This document shows positions 22,665-33,508 of a DNA stretch of 64,000 nt, piece by piece (position 1 is the stretch's first letter; each line of letters starts with the position of its first letter). The stretch is taken from the NCBI GenBank assembly GCA_037953625.1, contig CM075649.1, positions 123,625,290 through 123,689,289 of the forward strand, written 5' to 3'. The notes under the pieces were generated by a model, which was not told the origin of the DNA, made no database searches, and saw only the letters and a program-made list of their open reading frames with translations. The translations under genes were made by a program, and so were the position numbers. Source of the stretch: Crotalaria pallida. Its lineage: Eukaryota > Streptophyta > Magnoliopsida > Fabales > Fabaceae.

Positions 22665-25605
22665 AGACGTGTCGCCTTGCATGTTGCTTGAATCCCTCTA
22701 TAAAAGGATGAATTGTTGAAGGATTTGGGGTTGTTTCTCTGAGTTTGTGTTGGAGGCTCTGTTTAGGGTTCGTGAATTCGTCTCTAAAATTCTCCTTCGT
22801 TTCTGAGAGTTAGAACATGAGTGATACACTGTTACAAAGCTCATATCAAGGGCTTTGTATTGATATAAATTTTGTGAGTTGAGAGTCCCTGAATCAAGAG
22901 AACGAAGCTTGCAAAGCAAGGGTGTTGGAGTTGTCAACACTGATTCTGAGTTTCTGGAGCTTGCTTTGGACTTCGATTTGGGTAAGCACATGCACTTTTT
23001 GAGTCTCAAATCTGTTCAAATCTTTAGTGCATGTTGCATAGAGTGAGTATTGATGGTTTTCCCCAATTTGTTTGTCCAATTCATGTGTCAAATCTTGTAG
23101 TTTTTGGACCCTGTCAAATCTGTTGTTGGCTGAAAATGGAGATTGTGGATTCTGGGGAGATCTTGCAAATTCCAGTGATTAAATTCATAAATCACACCTT
23201 AGAGGTAAGGGGGAAGCTTACTATTTGCTAGAATGAGAATAAATTGTGGTAGAACATAGGATGAGTCACCAAGAGACTCAAAGGGCATAAGTTAAAATGG
23301 ATAAGTGGCTTGGAGGCCAATCTGAGCTCAATTGTTGTTATGAGCAATGTTATCTAGATGCATGCAAGCTATATTGATGTTGGATTCATGACTTATTTGG
23401 ATATTATGTGAATTATGCATTAAGTTGTGAAATATGTGCAATTATGTGCAATTTGAGTATCTAAATTGAATGCATGCAATATAGATATGTTTCTGTGGCT
23501 GAACATACTAGTATTAAGGTATGTGAACTCTTTTGATTGTTGAAATTGGTTAAATTTGAGTATTGAAAAGAATGGTATGCAAATCCCCATTTTTCAATGT
23601 ACAGACTGCATAATCTAACCGATTAGTCGAAATTTGTAACTGGTTAGATACTGTCAATTTTCAAAGAAAATGAATTTCTGAAATTGACCAAGTTTCCATA
23701 CCATTTGTACTCAAGTTTAAGCTATAATTTCATACAAAGACCAATCTAAAACTATGTGATTGGGCACTGTTTGGTTTAGATTGAAAGTGATGAGTTAATA
23801 CCTTAATATCAAATGATAATTTCAAGAGGAAATTATGCATAAATGAAATTGGATTATGACTTAGATCTTTTGAATGATATTATGTGTTGAAGTTGAGGTA
23901 TTCTGTTATGCTAAGACCTTGTTATTGGATTGAGTAGAGAATTCAAGAAAAGACTCTTTGAAAATCAGTGGTTTTGTATTCAGGCCTGTAATTCTAACCG
24001 GTTAGGTGATGATGTAACCAGTTAGTACCTGAAACTTAAAAATAAAAGTTAAGTTTTTGAGTAAGAATTGTTAATACCAATGATATATTCTCTCAATCCA
24101 GGTCTATGAACATATGTTAAACTTAAATTCAAAGGTGAATTTTATGAATAAAGCCATACCTCAAGATATCATTCCGAAGTTGTGTTTTCTAAGTCATAAT
24201 AATGGAATTAATGGGAACATGACCCTGTACTCTAGGAGTACCAAACTGATGCAACCTACTTGATGACACATTATGGGAATGTGGCCATTGTCTGGGACAT
24301 GGTTTCTTTGACACGTTCTGGGAACGTGATGCACACTCTGGGAGTGGTGCTTGATTATATTCCAAGTATGGTTTGCGATACGTTCTGGGAACGTATGTTA
24401 GTGTTCTGGGAACACATTGGTATAATAATAGAATTAAAGATAAAAACCAACCTTAATGATGGTGCATTCATGCATATAGAATGGAAGATGGGTTGGTAGG
24501 AACGTTTATCATATTCTGGGAATATGAGGAGGGTACTCCGTGAGTACCAAATTTGTAACCTACTTGATGACACATTCTGGGAATGTGGCCAGTGTCTGGG
24601 ACCTGGTTATATACGTTCTGGGAACGTATGTTAGTGTTCTGGGAACACATTGATATGCAACCTACTTGATGACACATTCTGGGAATGTGGCCAGTGTCCG
24701 GGACCTGGTTTTTATGCGTTATGGGAACGTATGCGTTCTGGGAACGTGATGCACACTCTGGGAGTGATGCTTATTATTCCAAGTATGGTTTGCTACACGT
24801 TCTGGGAACGTGATGCACACTTTGGGAGTGATGCTTATTTATCCAAGTATGGTTTGACATTACGTTCTGGGAACGAATGTCAGTGTTCCGGGAACACAAC
24901 GGTGTATTGGATGGACGTCCAAGATGGACTTTGTTAGAGGCCTCAGTTGTGGATGGAAATCATGCATCATGCCACCTGCATTGAAAGAATTATTATGATT
25001 AACCGGGTGTGCTCATATGAATATGCATCATGATTTGCTACATATTAACTTGTGGATGTTAGTGTTATTCTCATTTGATTATGCGAATATGTATAGCTAA
25101 CCCCCATGCCCTTATTAGGTGTTGATCGTGCATCTAGCTTGCACAAGAATCAGTAAAGGGACATGTCCCTTAGGTGCATGCAGAGTGTAGAAAGTGTGGG
25201 TTGGGAACCCGTTGTGCAGATATCGAGGATCCGGCCAGATGAATGTTTAGACAGAGGACCAGTGACCAGCTCTATAACATCTCTATTTTTAATAGTATTT
25301 ATATGATACACATTTTGAAAGAGGTATCATAAGATGAATTCGGTTTCATAATAATATTTATTTGGTATCCATGGACTTGTTACACTTGATATATCTTGGG
25401 GGCATAATATGATTACTTTACTATGTTTCCGCAAACTCTGATTTTGTTAGTCAACCTCATTATTAATCAAGTGTTTGTGAAAAGAAATTTTCAAGGGAAG
25501 GGAAAAATTCTTATTTTCAGATCTTTTTCCAACGATAACAAGTCCAAGTATTCATAAACTTATTACTTTTCTTATAAAGTAAGATGATAAACAAGGAGTG
25601 TTACA
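22665..25605 (+). repeat. A' solo LTR, right fragment
   Basis: This is the rest of the solo LTR after E. It aligns inverted to element A's LTRs over its whole length, including the hairpin array at about 24228-24900, where stems read for example cgttCTGGGaacg. The end aaggagtgttaca meets TSD CTTAT at 25606. Confidence 0.9.
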
Positions 25606-25610
25606 CTTAT

Positions 25611-26345
25611 CATGATATAGCTTTTCTGTCGACTCTAAGCTGCTCTCATCTTTTCCTGAACCATTCTAATCGTCTCGGTCGTTTGCTGTACTATCTCAGG
25701 ACCTAACAACAAATATTCTCCCGTTTCAAACCAACACAAAGGGGTTCTACACTTCCGTCCATACAATGCTTCATATGGGGCCATTCCAATACTCGAATGA
25801 AAACTATTGTTGTAAGTGAATTCAATCAAATGCAAGAATGAATCCCAACTTCCTTATTGTTCCATCACACATGCTCAGAGTAAATCCTCCAAAGTTTGAA
25901 TAGTTCTTTCCGATTGACCATCAGTCTGCGGGTGATAAGCTGAACTCAAACTCAACCTTGATCTCATTGCCGCTTGCAAACTATCCTAGAATTTTGAAGT
26001 AAAGCGCGGATCTCGATCCAACACAATACTCGAGGGTACTCCTTGCAATATTACCACCTCTCGTATATACAACTCCGCTAACTTCTCCAAAGAATACCTC
26101 ATGTTGATCGGAAGAAAATGTGCTGTCTTGGTAAGCTTATCCACAATTACCCAAATGGAATTATACCCTTTCTGCGTTCTTGGAAACCCAGACACAAAAT
26201 CCATTGAGATACTATCCCATTTCCACACTGGCACTGACAACGACTGTAATCCACCTCCAGGCTTTTTATGCTCTATCTTCGCCTTTTGACAGGTCAAACA
26301 CCTAGAAACATATTCCGCCACCTCTCTTTTCATTCCTGACCACCA
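25611..26345 (-). pseudogene. Element B integrase, core part
   Basis: Minus-strand translation gives integrase from the end of the zinc-binding region (CLTCQKAK) through the catalytic core: first Asp in SISMDFVSG, second Asp in LDRDPRFTS, Glu in HPQTDGQSERT, then YNNSFHSSIGMAPYEALYG. In-frame stops interrupt it at 25986 (TAG, replacing a likely Trp), 25875 (TGA), 25854 (TAA) and 25635 (TAG). The N-terminal HH half of the zinc finger is missing, because sequence is deleted at about 26345. The C-terminal part continues at 16354 beyond A'. Confidence 0.85.
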
Positions 26346-27700
26346 AAATAACTTTTATCCTCACACCATACAAGTAATGCCTCCAAATCTTTAAAGCAAA
26401 GACCACTGCTGCCAACTCCAAGTCATGGGTTGGATAATTATGCTCATGTACCTTCAATTGTCGTGAAGCATACGTTACAACTCTCCTTTCTTGCATGAGC
26501 ACACAACCTAATCCTTTCATAGAAGCGTCACAATACACACAAAATGGCTTAGAAGTGTCAGGCAAAACCAACACTGAAGCTGTTGTCAACCTCCTTTTCA
26601 GCTCTTGAAAATGCTCTTCACACTTATCCGTCCACACGAATGGTTGTCCTTTCCTTGTTAACTTCGTCAACGGCAACGACAATTGCGAAAATCCTTCTAT
26701 AAACCTCCAATAATAACCAGTAAGACCTAAGAAACTTCGAATTTCCGTCACTTTTGTTGGAGCTCTCCATTCCAACACCGCTGTCACCTTTGTCCTCAAA
26801 TGCTCGACATGCTCTTCTTTATCCTTGGAATAGATCAAAATGTCATCGATAAACACGACAACAAATGAATCCAAGTATGAATGGAAAATCCGATTCATAT
26901 AATCCATGAATACAGCAGGAGCATTCGTAACACCAAACGGCATAACCAGATACTCATAGTGCCCATACCGAGTTCTAAAAGCAGTTTTCGGGATATCTTC
27001 CTCCTTTACTCTAATCTGACGATAACCCGATCTGAGATCAATCTTAGAAAATATAGCTGCACCCTTTAATTGATCCAACAAATCATCTATCATTGGAAAA
27101 GGATACTTATTCTTTATCGTCACTTTGTTCAACTAGCGATAATCCGTACACAACCGCATACTTCCATCCTTCTTCTTGACAAACAACACTGGCGCTCCCC
27201 ATGACAATACACTCGGACGAATCAAACGCTTCTCCAATAGCTCTTCAATTTGATTCTTTAACTCCACCAATTTCATTGGCGCCATCCTATACGGAGCTTT
27301 TGAAATCGGTCCAGTTCTCGGAATCATGTCGATATTAAACTCCACCTCTCGTCTTGGCGGTAAACCAGATATTTCCTCAGGAAAAACTTCAGGAAAATCC
27401 CTTACTACTGGTAACTTATCCAGCTCATTGTCTTCCTTGCAATCCAAAGAAGCTAAGAACATATATGCTATGGCTCCATCTTTCAATGAAGCAAAGATTT
27501 GTTTGGCATATATGTGCTCAAGACTTTCAGGGTCAGACTCATCTATCTTGGGTTCACTAATTAAGAGTGACTTTTCGGAACAGTTCAAAAGAACACGATT
27601 CCGAGTAAGCCAATCCATGCCTAATATGACATCTATTTGGGAAAGGGGCAACTGAATTAAATCAACAAGATAGGTTCTTCCCTCAATTTCTACAGGACAC
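26346..27700 (-). pseudogene. Element B reverse transcriptase and partial RNase H
   Basis: The minus-strand frame encodes Ty3/gypsy RT with recognisable blocks: FSKIDLRSGYRQIRVKE, KTAFRTRYGHYEYLVMPFG and the catalytic FIDDILIYSK. RNase H starts at VYCDASMKGLGCVL and keeps the Glu block LELAAVVFALKIWRHYLYG, then stops short. Sequence jumps into integrase at about 26345 with a change of frame, so RNase H C-terminus and integrase N-terminus are deleted. A TAG at 27133-27135 lies just before the LNKVTI block of RT; elsewhere the frame is open. Confidence 0.88.
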
Positions 27701-28056
27701 ATAGGACAATAGGTTGACACTATGACAGGGTCACTGGTCGGGGTAAATACAAGCAAATCAAAGGGCAACAATTCTAATTGCAAATTCAACTTTTTCACCA
27801 CATCACTAGCTATAAACGAGTGTGTAGCACCCGAATCATACAACACAAGCAAAGGATTCTTATAAATGAAACACTCACCATGAATCAGATTGGCAACCTT
27901 AGCAGCTTCCGCTCCACTCATCGTGAAGACTCTTCCTTGATTACTTGGCCTTGCAGCATTCCCAGAACTAGGTGCCTTCTTTGGTTCTTGACAAAAACGA
28001 GCAATATGACCAAGCTTGTTGCAATTGAAGCAATTCGGATTAGTTGTAGGGCACAA
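27701..28056 (-). pseudogene. Element B zinc knuckle and protease
   Basis: In frame with both gag and RT, this part carries a CX2CX4HX4C knuckle (CFNCNKLGHIARFC) followed by the retroviral-type aspartic protease with the active-site triplet in LYDSGATHSFIA and a later ILGMDWL block. It shows that gag and pol of element B are one continuous frame apart from stops, as in many plant chromoviruses. Confidence 0.85.
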
Positions 28057-29124
28057 TGGTCCGAAATGATTCCGACCACACTAATTGCAACGAGGAGCCA
28101 CACTCCCTTGACTTCCTTCAAAATTAGCTCGATTTCCACCACTGCTACTTCCAGGATTACCCACACGGTTACTGTTGCCACCTGCACGATTTCCAGAGCG
28201 AGAATTGCCACCTCTTGCACTATTCTAGTTGAAACCACCACTTCTGCTTCTAGACGATCCACTTCCACCAAACCTACGGTCCCTTCCACTTTCAGAATGA
28301 GGATACGACACAGGTGTTCTAAACCTTCCACCGAAACTTCCATGATACGGATGATTGCGATTCGGTCCACCACTAGCTAACGGACTTGCCACCTTCTCCG
28401 TCACTACCTTAGATTTCAGTCCTCCTTCATACATCAGACACTTGTTAACCAATGTTGCACACTCATGGATCTCCAAATGCGAAAAAGCAACCTTAATTTC
28501 AGCCCTCAAACCATCTTGAAATTTTGCACACTTAGACCTTTCATTCCCTCCATCAGCATACCGAGGCACATACTGAGCCAACTCTTCAAATTCAGCTGCG
28601 TACTCCTCAACTGACATGTTTTCTTGCACCAACTTAAGGAATTCCATTTCCTTCTCAGTCCTTACATCCTCAGAAAAATACTTCTCCAGAAATCTCTTCT
28701 TAAAGGACTCCCAATTGACCTCTTCTCCACCATTCGCCATCACTTGCTTAGTGTTCTTCCACCAAGCAGAAGCTTCCTTTGTCAGCATATACCCAGCATA
28801 AGCCACCTTCTGGGTATCATCACACTCTCCCATTCCTTCAAAGATCCTTTCCAAATTCTCAATCCATCCACGAGCCACATCCGATGCAAAAACTTCGAAA
28901 AACTCTCTCGGATTCCGACGACAGAACTCATCCAATCCTCAAATTCCTTGCGGTTCAACATTCCGAGGCTGATTCTGATTGTTGAGATTCTGCTGAGCTT
29001 GCAGGTTGTCATTCACCCCAGTCATCACAGCAGTCATCTGAGCCATCAAAGCTGCAAGGTTGGGAACATCAGCTGCCCGACCAGCATTCCCTTGACCAGA
29101 ACCACGAGGTCTACCACGAGCCAT
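28057..29124 (-). pseudogene. Element B gag
   Basis: The minus-strand frame starts at the ATG at 29122-29124 (MARGRPRGSG). It contains a Retrotrans_gag-type domain, with WIENLERIFEGMG near 28860-28820 and ASAWWKNT, WESFKKRFLEKYF and EEYAAEFEELA blocks after it. A Gly/Ser/Arg-rich tail follows. In-frame stops occur at 28939 (TGA), 28225 (TAG) and 28081 (TAG). The frame then runs straight into the zinc knuckle at 28056. Confidence 0.85.
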
Positions 29125-29255
29125 CTTCTCCTTCAGATAAACATAAGAACTCAGAACTCACGTACACGCACACACAAACACACAATCACACAATCAGAGA
29201 TCAAACAAGGCAAGCATATAAGGCTATGCTTAAGGCCATTGAGGATAAACATAGA

Positions 29256-29265
29256 TCTGATACCA
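29256..29265 (-). other. Element B primer-binding site
   Basis: The minus strand reads TGGTATCAGA, the first ten bases of the initiator tRNA-Met complement; the next bases diverge from the usual GC. It lies five bases inside the LTR at 29271 and fixes that LTR as the 5' one. Confidence 0.8.
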
Positions 29266-29270
29266 GAAAT

Positions 29271-30833
29271 TGTATCACCCCGATTTTGTTTCCCAAAAAT
29301 ATTGCATTTTATTCATTAAAATATTAGTAAAAATATGTGTCGATTTTTTTAATGAACAATTGTGTACACGTACTTTGCTTGGTTCATTTTATTTATTTTA
29401 AAATCCTTTAACTTGAGTTATTCGCAAAAGAGTGCATTGTTCGACTTGTCGAAAATAATTATCACCGTCATACACAAAATCAAGTTGTTACGGAACACAT
29501 CACGCATATACCGAACCATACACCAAAATACTTGCTTTGCATTTTTAAACATTACTAGATAAAGTTCACGAGTACTTCATAATTACATGTTTCCAAAAGC
29601 AGTTAATAAAGCAACACAAAAGAGTTGTAGATATCGAGTCCCAAAATACATCGAAAGATAAAGGTAATTACATCATCAGATATCTAGAGCATGCCTCTCC
29701 TCAGTTGAGACAAGACCCAAACAAAAATAAAACACCCTAGCCACAACACCCACGAGACTCCCTAAGCTACCGGCTGATCCTCATCATCCTCCGGTGCTAT
29801 CTCCTCCTCCTCAGTCTTCACCTCCGCAGGCGATGCAGTTTGCAAACCACATGCGTAGTAAGTCCGAGGGCCATCATCCATGTAGTCTCTCAGGGTAATG
29901 CGACCAATGTGCAAGTCGATCCTTGCACCTCTCAACCTGTGCTCTGGGTCACTGATCTCCAACCGAGTCGGGCCTCTCCTGATCCAGCCATCAGGGGTAG
30001 CTTCCCACACTCCCCCCGCTAGGGGCCACATTTGGATTGCGATGCGGTACGTCATTTGCCCGTTGCGTCACCACGAAGAATGAAGAGAAACACCAAATAG
30101 GAGAAAGAATAAGCTTTTCTGGACGCATGACACGTCGACAAAAGGGACGTACCAACAACATATCTCAAAGCAGAAATAAATAACAACACAGGTGCACATG
30201 GATATGAATGAATGCATGATCATCATCACCATCAGATAAATAATTCATTGATTTCGCATCATCACGCTTATCACAGTTCCACTGCCATCAATCACAGCAC
30301 CACGCTTTAACCATTATGAGCAATTAACTTTTGTTACTTTATTTTGTTATGTCTTATTGGAATTCTCATCACCAATGATGTCAGGGTATTTTAAATCATC
30401 ACTGGGATAATTATCTAATCGGCACTCTTGTCTACATATCCTCCACATCCGCCCAAACCTAGTCGGAAGTAAATGGGACGTTCAGGAACCTTAACCCACA
30501 CCGGTTGAACAGTCGAGAAAATCCAACAGCATAAAATTTTTCTTCCTCCTCTAGGTCATGACCGTACAACACATAAAAGAGGGAAATAAAATTTTTCTTC
30601 TCCACTTTAAAGGAAGTACAAAATAAAAATCTAATTTAAATAAAATAAATACTCCCCACGGTTTTTAATTAAATAAAAACATAAATTCACAATTTAATAA
30701 ATTCATGAAAAATCAAATCAAGCACTAATTTAATTAATTCAAGGAAATAAAATTCCAGCCAATAAATCAAATAAATAAATTTCTATTTCATTTTTAAGTA
30801 CAGAAAATAATTGAGGAAATTGCGGGTATTAAA
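29271..30833 (-). repeat. Element B 5' LTR
   Basis: The LTR starts tgtatcaccccg at the primer-binding site and ends gcgggtattaaa, matching the left LTR end gcgagtattaca with the terminal dinucleotide mutated. Only the outer 300 bp aligns with the left LTR. The rest (29271-30530) is different, so one LTR has been replaced or rearranged. I see no clear TATA box. It contains the open frame at 29762-30055. Confidence 0.75.
29762..30055 (-). CDS. Hypothetical 97-aa frame inside element B's 5' LTR
   Basis: An ATG-started frame reads MTYRIAIQMWPLAGGVWEAT near its start and ends in an acidic tail (EEEEIAPEDDEDQ). Composition looks protein-like: Trp and Arg in the middle, strongly acidic C-terminus, no low-complexity bias. 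I recognise no domain. It lies on the same strand as gag but within the LTR. It could be an LTR-encoded peptide or a captured fragment, or chance. Its equivalent cannot be found in the left LTR within this window. Confidence 0.35.
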   Translation of the reverse strand: MTYRIAIQMWPLAGGVWEATPDGWIRRGPTRLEISDPEHRLRGARIDLHIGRITLRDYMDDGPRTYYACGLQTASPAEVKTEEEEIAPEDDEDQPVA

Positions 30834-30993
30834 AATGATACCACCATCGATACCACCGTCACCTCAATGTCCACCCCAACTATCACTTTTTATCACCATC
30901 ACATGCTCATCGCTTCCCCCCTTCCTCACCATCTCTCCCTCTACGAATACCATAAAAATTACCACTCTAGACTAAAACCACTATAACAATGAC
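30834..30993. other. Short spacer between elements B and C
   Basis: An ACC/CCA-rich stretch of about 155 bp separates B's LTR from C, ending with C's TSD ATGAC (30989-30993). It continues logically at 53217 once C is removed. No gene is visible. Confidence 0.6.
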
Positions 30994-31625
30994 TGTAACA
31001 CCTTAATTTTAATGACAAAATACACAATCTACGAAAGCTTACCAAGTACAAGATCAATAATAACAATAATAAAATGTTGATTAAAACAAAACATACATCT
31101 CCTTAAGAAAATAACTGTTAAATAAAATTACATTGAAAATTTTACTTATTTTATAATGCTACTGAGCACTGAACTATAAGGGTAGAACAATGTCAACAGT
31201 TCCCTTAAACTTAATATAGACTCCTTAAAAACAATTTACACAAGACAACTAATTTTATAAACTTGTGAGGTCAATTCTTCTTCCTTGAACATCTTGCTTC
31301 CCAAAATCTCAATCTGACAATATCAAAACCCGAGTAGTGAGATAAAAATCTCAGTAACACTATGTAACTTAAAAGTATTTATTTTTAACTATGATGTTGT
31401 CAGCCGTTACATGTACGGAAAAACTCCATAAAAAAATAATGAGGGAAATAACATTTAATACACATACAATATTATATACTATAACTCATGACTAGTATCA
31501 TACTATTATCACATGAATTAAAAATATGAACATCTAATACAATCAATAGATGACTATTCAACACATTAACTAATTGCATCTGGCCTTTTGGCCTCGAACT
31601 CCAATTATTAATATTAACTTTTTAT

Positions 31626-31941
31626 CTTGCACACAGCACGCCTGCTGGAGGTGTCTACCCCTCACCCAACGCCCCGGGTTTGGATGACTTACACCCACGT
31701 TCGAGTCAGTCCTCTGAATTATTTGTTGGAGTTCGTTTGCCCGTACCCAGGCCAAACAATGAGTAAAAAGACTCCTCTAAAATAACATTATAACTATTCA
31801 TATATTTAGTGCATAGAACATTCCCAACCAATGACCTTAATTTCCTCTCTTGCACAAAGCACGCCTGCTGGAGGTGCCTACCCCTCGTTCGACGCCTCGG
31901 GTTTGGATGACTTACACCCGTGTCCGAATCAGTCCTCTGAA
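31626..31941. repeat. Duplicated GC-rich block in element C LTR
   Basis: Two copies of about 93 bp (31626-31718 and 31849-31941) lie 223 bp apart in a very AT-rich LTR. Both copies are in the right LTR too (about 51942-52035 and 52160-52256). Their GC content and conservation stand out from the rest of the LTR. Confidence 0.8.
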
Positions 31942-32837
31942 ATCATATGGTTGGTGTGCGTTATCTAACAATGGATTCGAAAGAATCCTCTCAACAATAC
32001 ATACCCTCAATAATAAATACATTGAGTCCTAAATTCTCAACATCAATACACAATTATAACTTCTATCTAATAATAATTAAAATAAATAAAATATTAAAAT
32101 CATAGAACCGAAGAATTCATTCATACAATGACACAAACACTGCACAGTTCACAAGAGTATATTAGTTTTGAAAAGGAAATCTTATATGCGAATCTCAAAA
32201 TATGTCCACAACATCATAATGCATGAATTAAATATCAATATATATTTATAAGAATAATTCAATATCAGTATGCATGTGCGGAACTCATCAGCACTGTTTA
32301 CGCAAGTTTAGCAATTCATAATCCAATATCAACGTTATCAGGTACATGTATAGATAAACTCAATGCTAAGAAAATCATATATTCCTTGTTATTATTTATG
32401 GAGTTTATTGGGTTACAGTGTTACCTTAATGGAGATCCTCTCTTTTTCTCTTTTTCTCTTCCTTCTTCTTCTTGTACGTATGTTTCTCTCTTTTTGGTTC
32501 TTCTAATGGAGGCTAGGTTTTATTTGTTTTTAGGAAAATAAAACTAACATATTTTATCTCAACTTTTTATTTATTTTAAATTAATTGCTCTAACTTATCC
32601 TTTTAATCACAACTATTATCAAAATTTAATAATGATAGAAATAAAATAGAATAATTTAAACAAAATAATATCTAATATTATCTTATAATAATAATAATAA
32701 TAATAATAACAATAATAATAATAAAAATAATAATAATTCTATTAAGTATCCTTATTTTAACAATGTAGTACCATAAAATCTATATACTTATTTTATTATC
32801 GTTATAATATAATATAAAGGTCTAAGATCTTTAGTAA

Positions 32838-33142
32838 TCTATACTATCTATACTATTATATAAAGCAAACACTGTTTTAGGTTTGTACGTAATTTTGTTA
32901 TGCCCAAAATGCCCTTATCATAATACTAATTTACAAAAATGACAAAGATATGAAACTCCTAACAATAACTGTTACTTCCTTAAAAAAATTGTCCACTATT
33001 CATTCATTGAAAAAATTGTCGTCCTATTTCTAATTAGATTTGAAACAGATTTTTAGCACAATGGAAAGCTTCACTGCAGAGGAGAAAAAAACTGTCTCTA
33101 CTACCATTTATACCCGTGCACCGCACGGGGTGTGTTCTCTAG
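32838..33142 (+). mobile_element. Non-autonomous Helitron, 305 bp
   Basis: The element begins TCTATACTAT and ends CTAG. An imperfect-loop hairpin CCCGTGC-acc-GCACGGG at 33113-33129 lies about 10 bases before the end. It inserted between A and T: the right LTR of C shows the empty site agtaatttaatatt, and no bases are duplicated. These are the diagnostic plant Helitron features. No Rep/helicase coding is present, so it depends on an autonomous Helitron. Confidence 0.94.
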
Positions 33143-33204
33143 TTTAATATTAAAAAAATAACTACAGCAATAAAATTATAATACATAAATTTTGGGATGT
33201 TACA

Positions 33205-33466
33205 TTTTTCATCTCCTAAAGAAAAATTTTTGTCCTCAAAATTTGAAGTTTTAATATTCAATTAACTTAGTACTCTAAGTGTAACTGTCAAGTTGATTCA
33301 TGTGACCATTTCAATAATATATATATATCTCCTGTAAGGATTTCCTTTCGTTAATTATCAGTCAATACTCTCATCTTACCTCCACGCTGTTACTTCAACT
33401 CAAAGTTTGTCTTCCAAAATTTTCATATTCTTACATTTGTAAGTTCAAATCATGCAATTATTATAA

Positions 33467-33508
<42 letters not shown>

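Larger units (their letters stand above)
16360..25605 (+). mobile_element. A': solo LTR of family A, interrupted by element E
   Basis: The sequence starts tgtaacacccctaatt and ends aaggagtgttaca, the inverse of family A's LTR. It is flanked by the TSD CTTAT at 16355-16359 and 25606-25610. Removing element E and one copy of its TSD leaves about 3.3 kb, a full-length LTR without interior or partner. A' is therefore a solo LTR formed by LTR-LTR recombination. It is inverted relative to element A and lies in element B's integrase. Its hairpin array (24228-24900) and CCGGTT palindromes are partly degraded. Confidence 0.93.
15363..30833 (-). mobile_element. Element B: decayed Ty3/gypsy chromovirus
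   Basis: A 5' LTR (29271-30833) and the terminal 300 bp of a 3' LTR (ending 15864) bracket gag, protease, RT, RNase H, integrase and chromodomain on the minus strand. About 300 bp ending at 30833 matches about 300 bp ending at 15864 closely; further inside, the two LTRs do not align. The 3' LTR is interrupted by element A and probably continues to 1331-4931. The integrase is split by A' (TSD CTTAT), and the RNase H/integrase junction is deleted. At least ten in-frame stops make it inactive. The C-terminal chromodomain-like sequence points to the Tekay/Del-type chromoviruses. Confidence 0.85.
30994..33204 (-). repeat. Element C left LTR (3' LTR)
   Basis: This 2211-bp LTR includes a 305-bp Helitron at 32838-33142. 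A block of about 93 bp (31626-31718) recurs within the LTR at 31849-31941. It contains cacgcctgctggaggtg and ggtttggatgacttacaccc, and both blocks are conserved in the right LTR. An AAT-type microsatellite at about 32684-32735 differs in length and motif from the right LTR. Confidence 0.9.
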
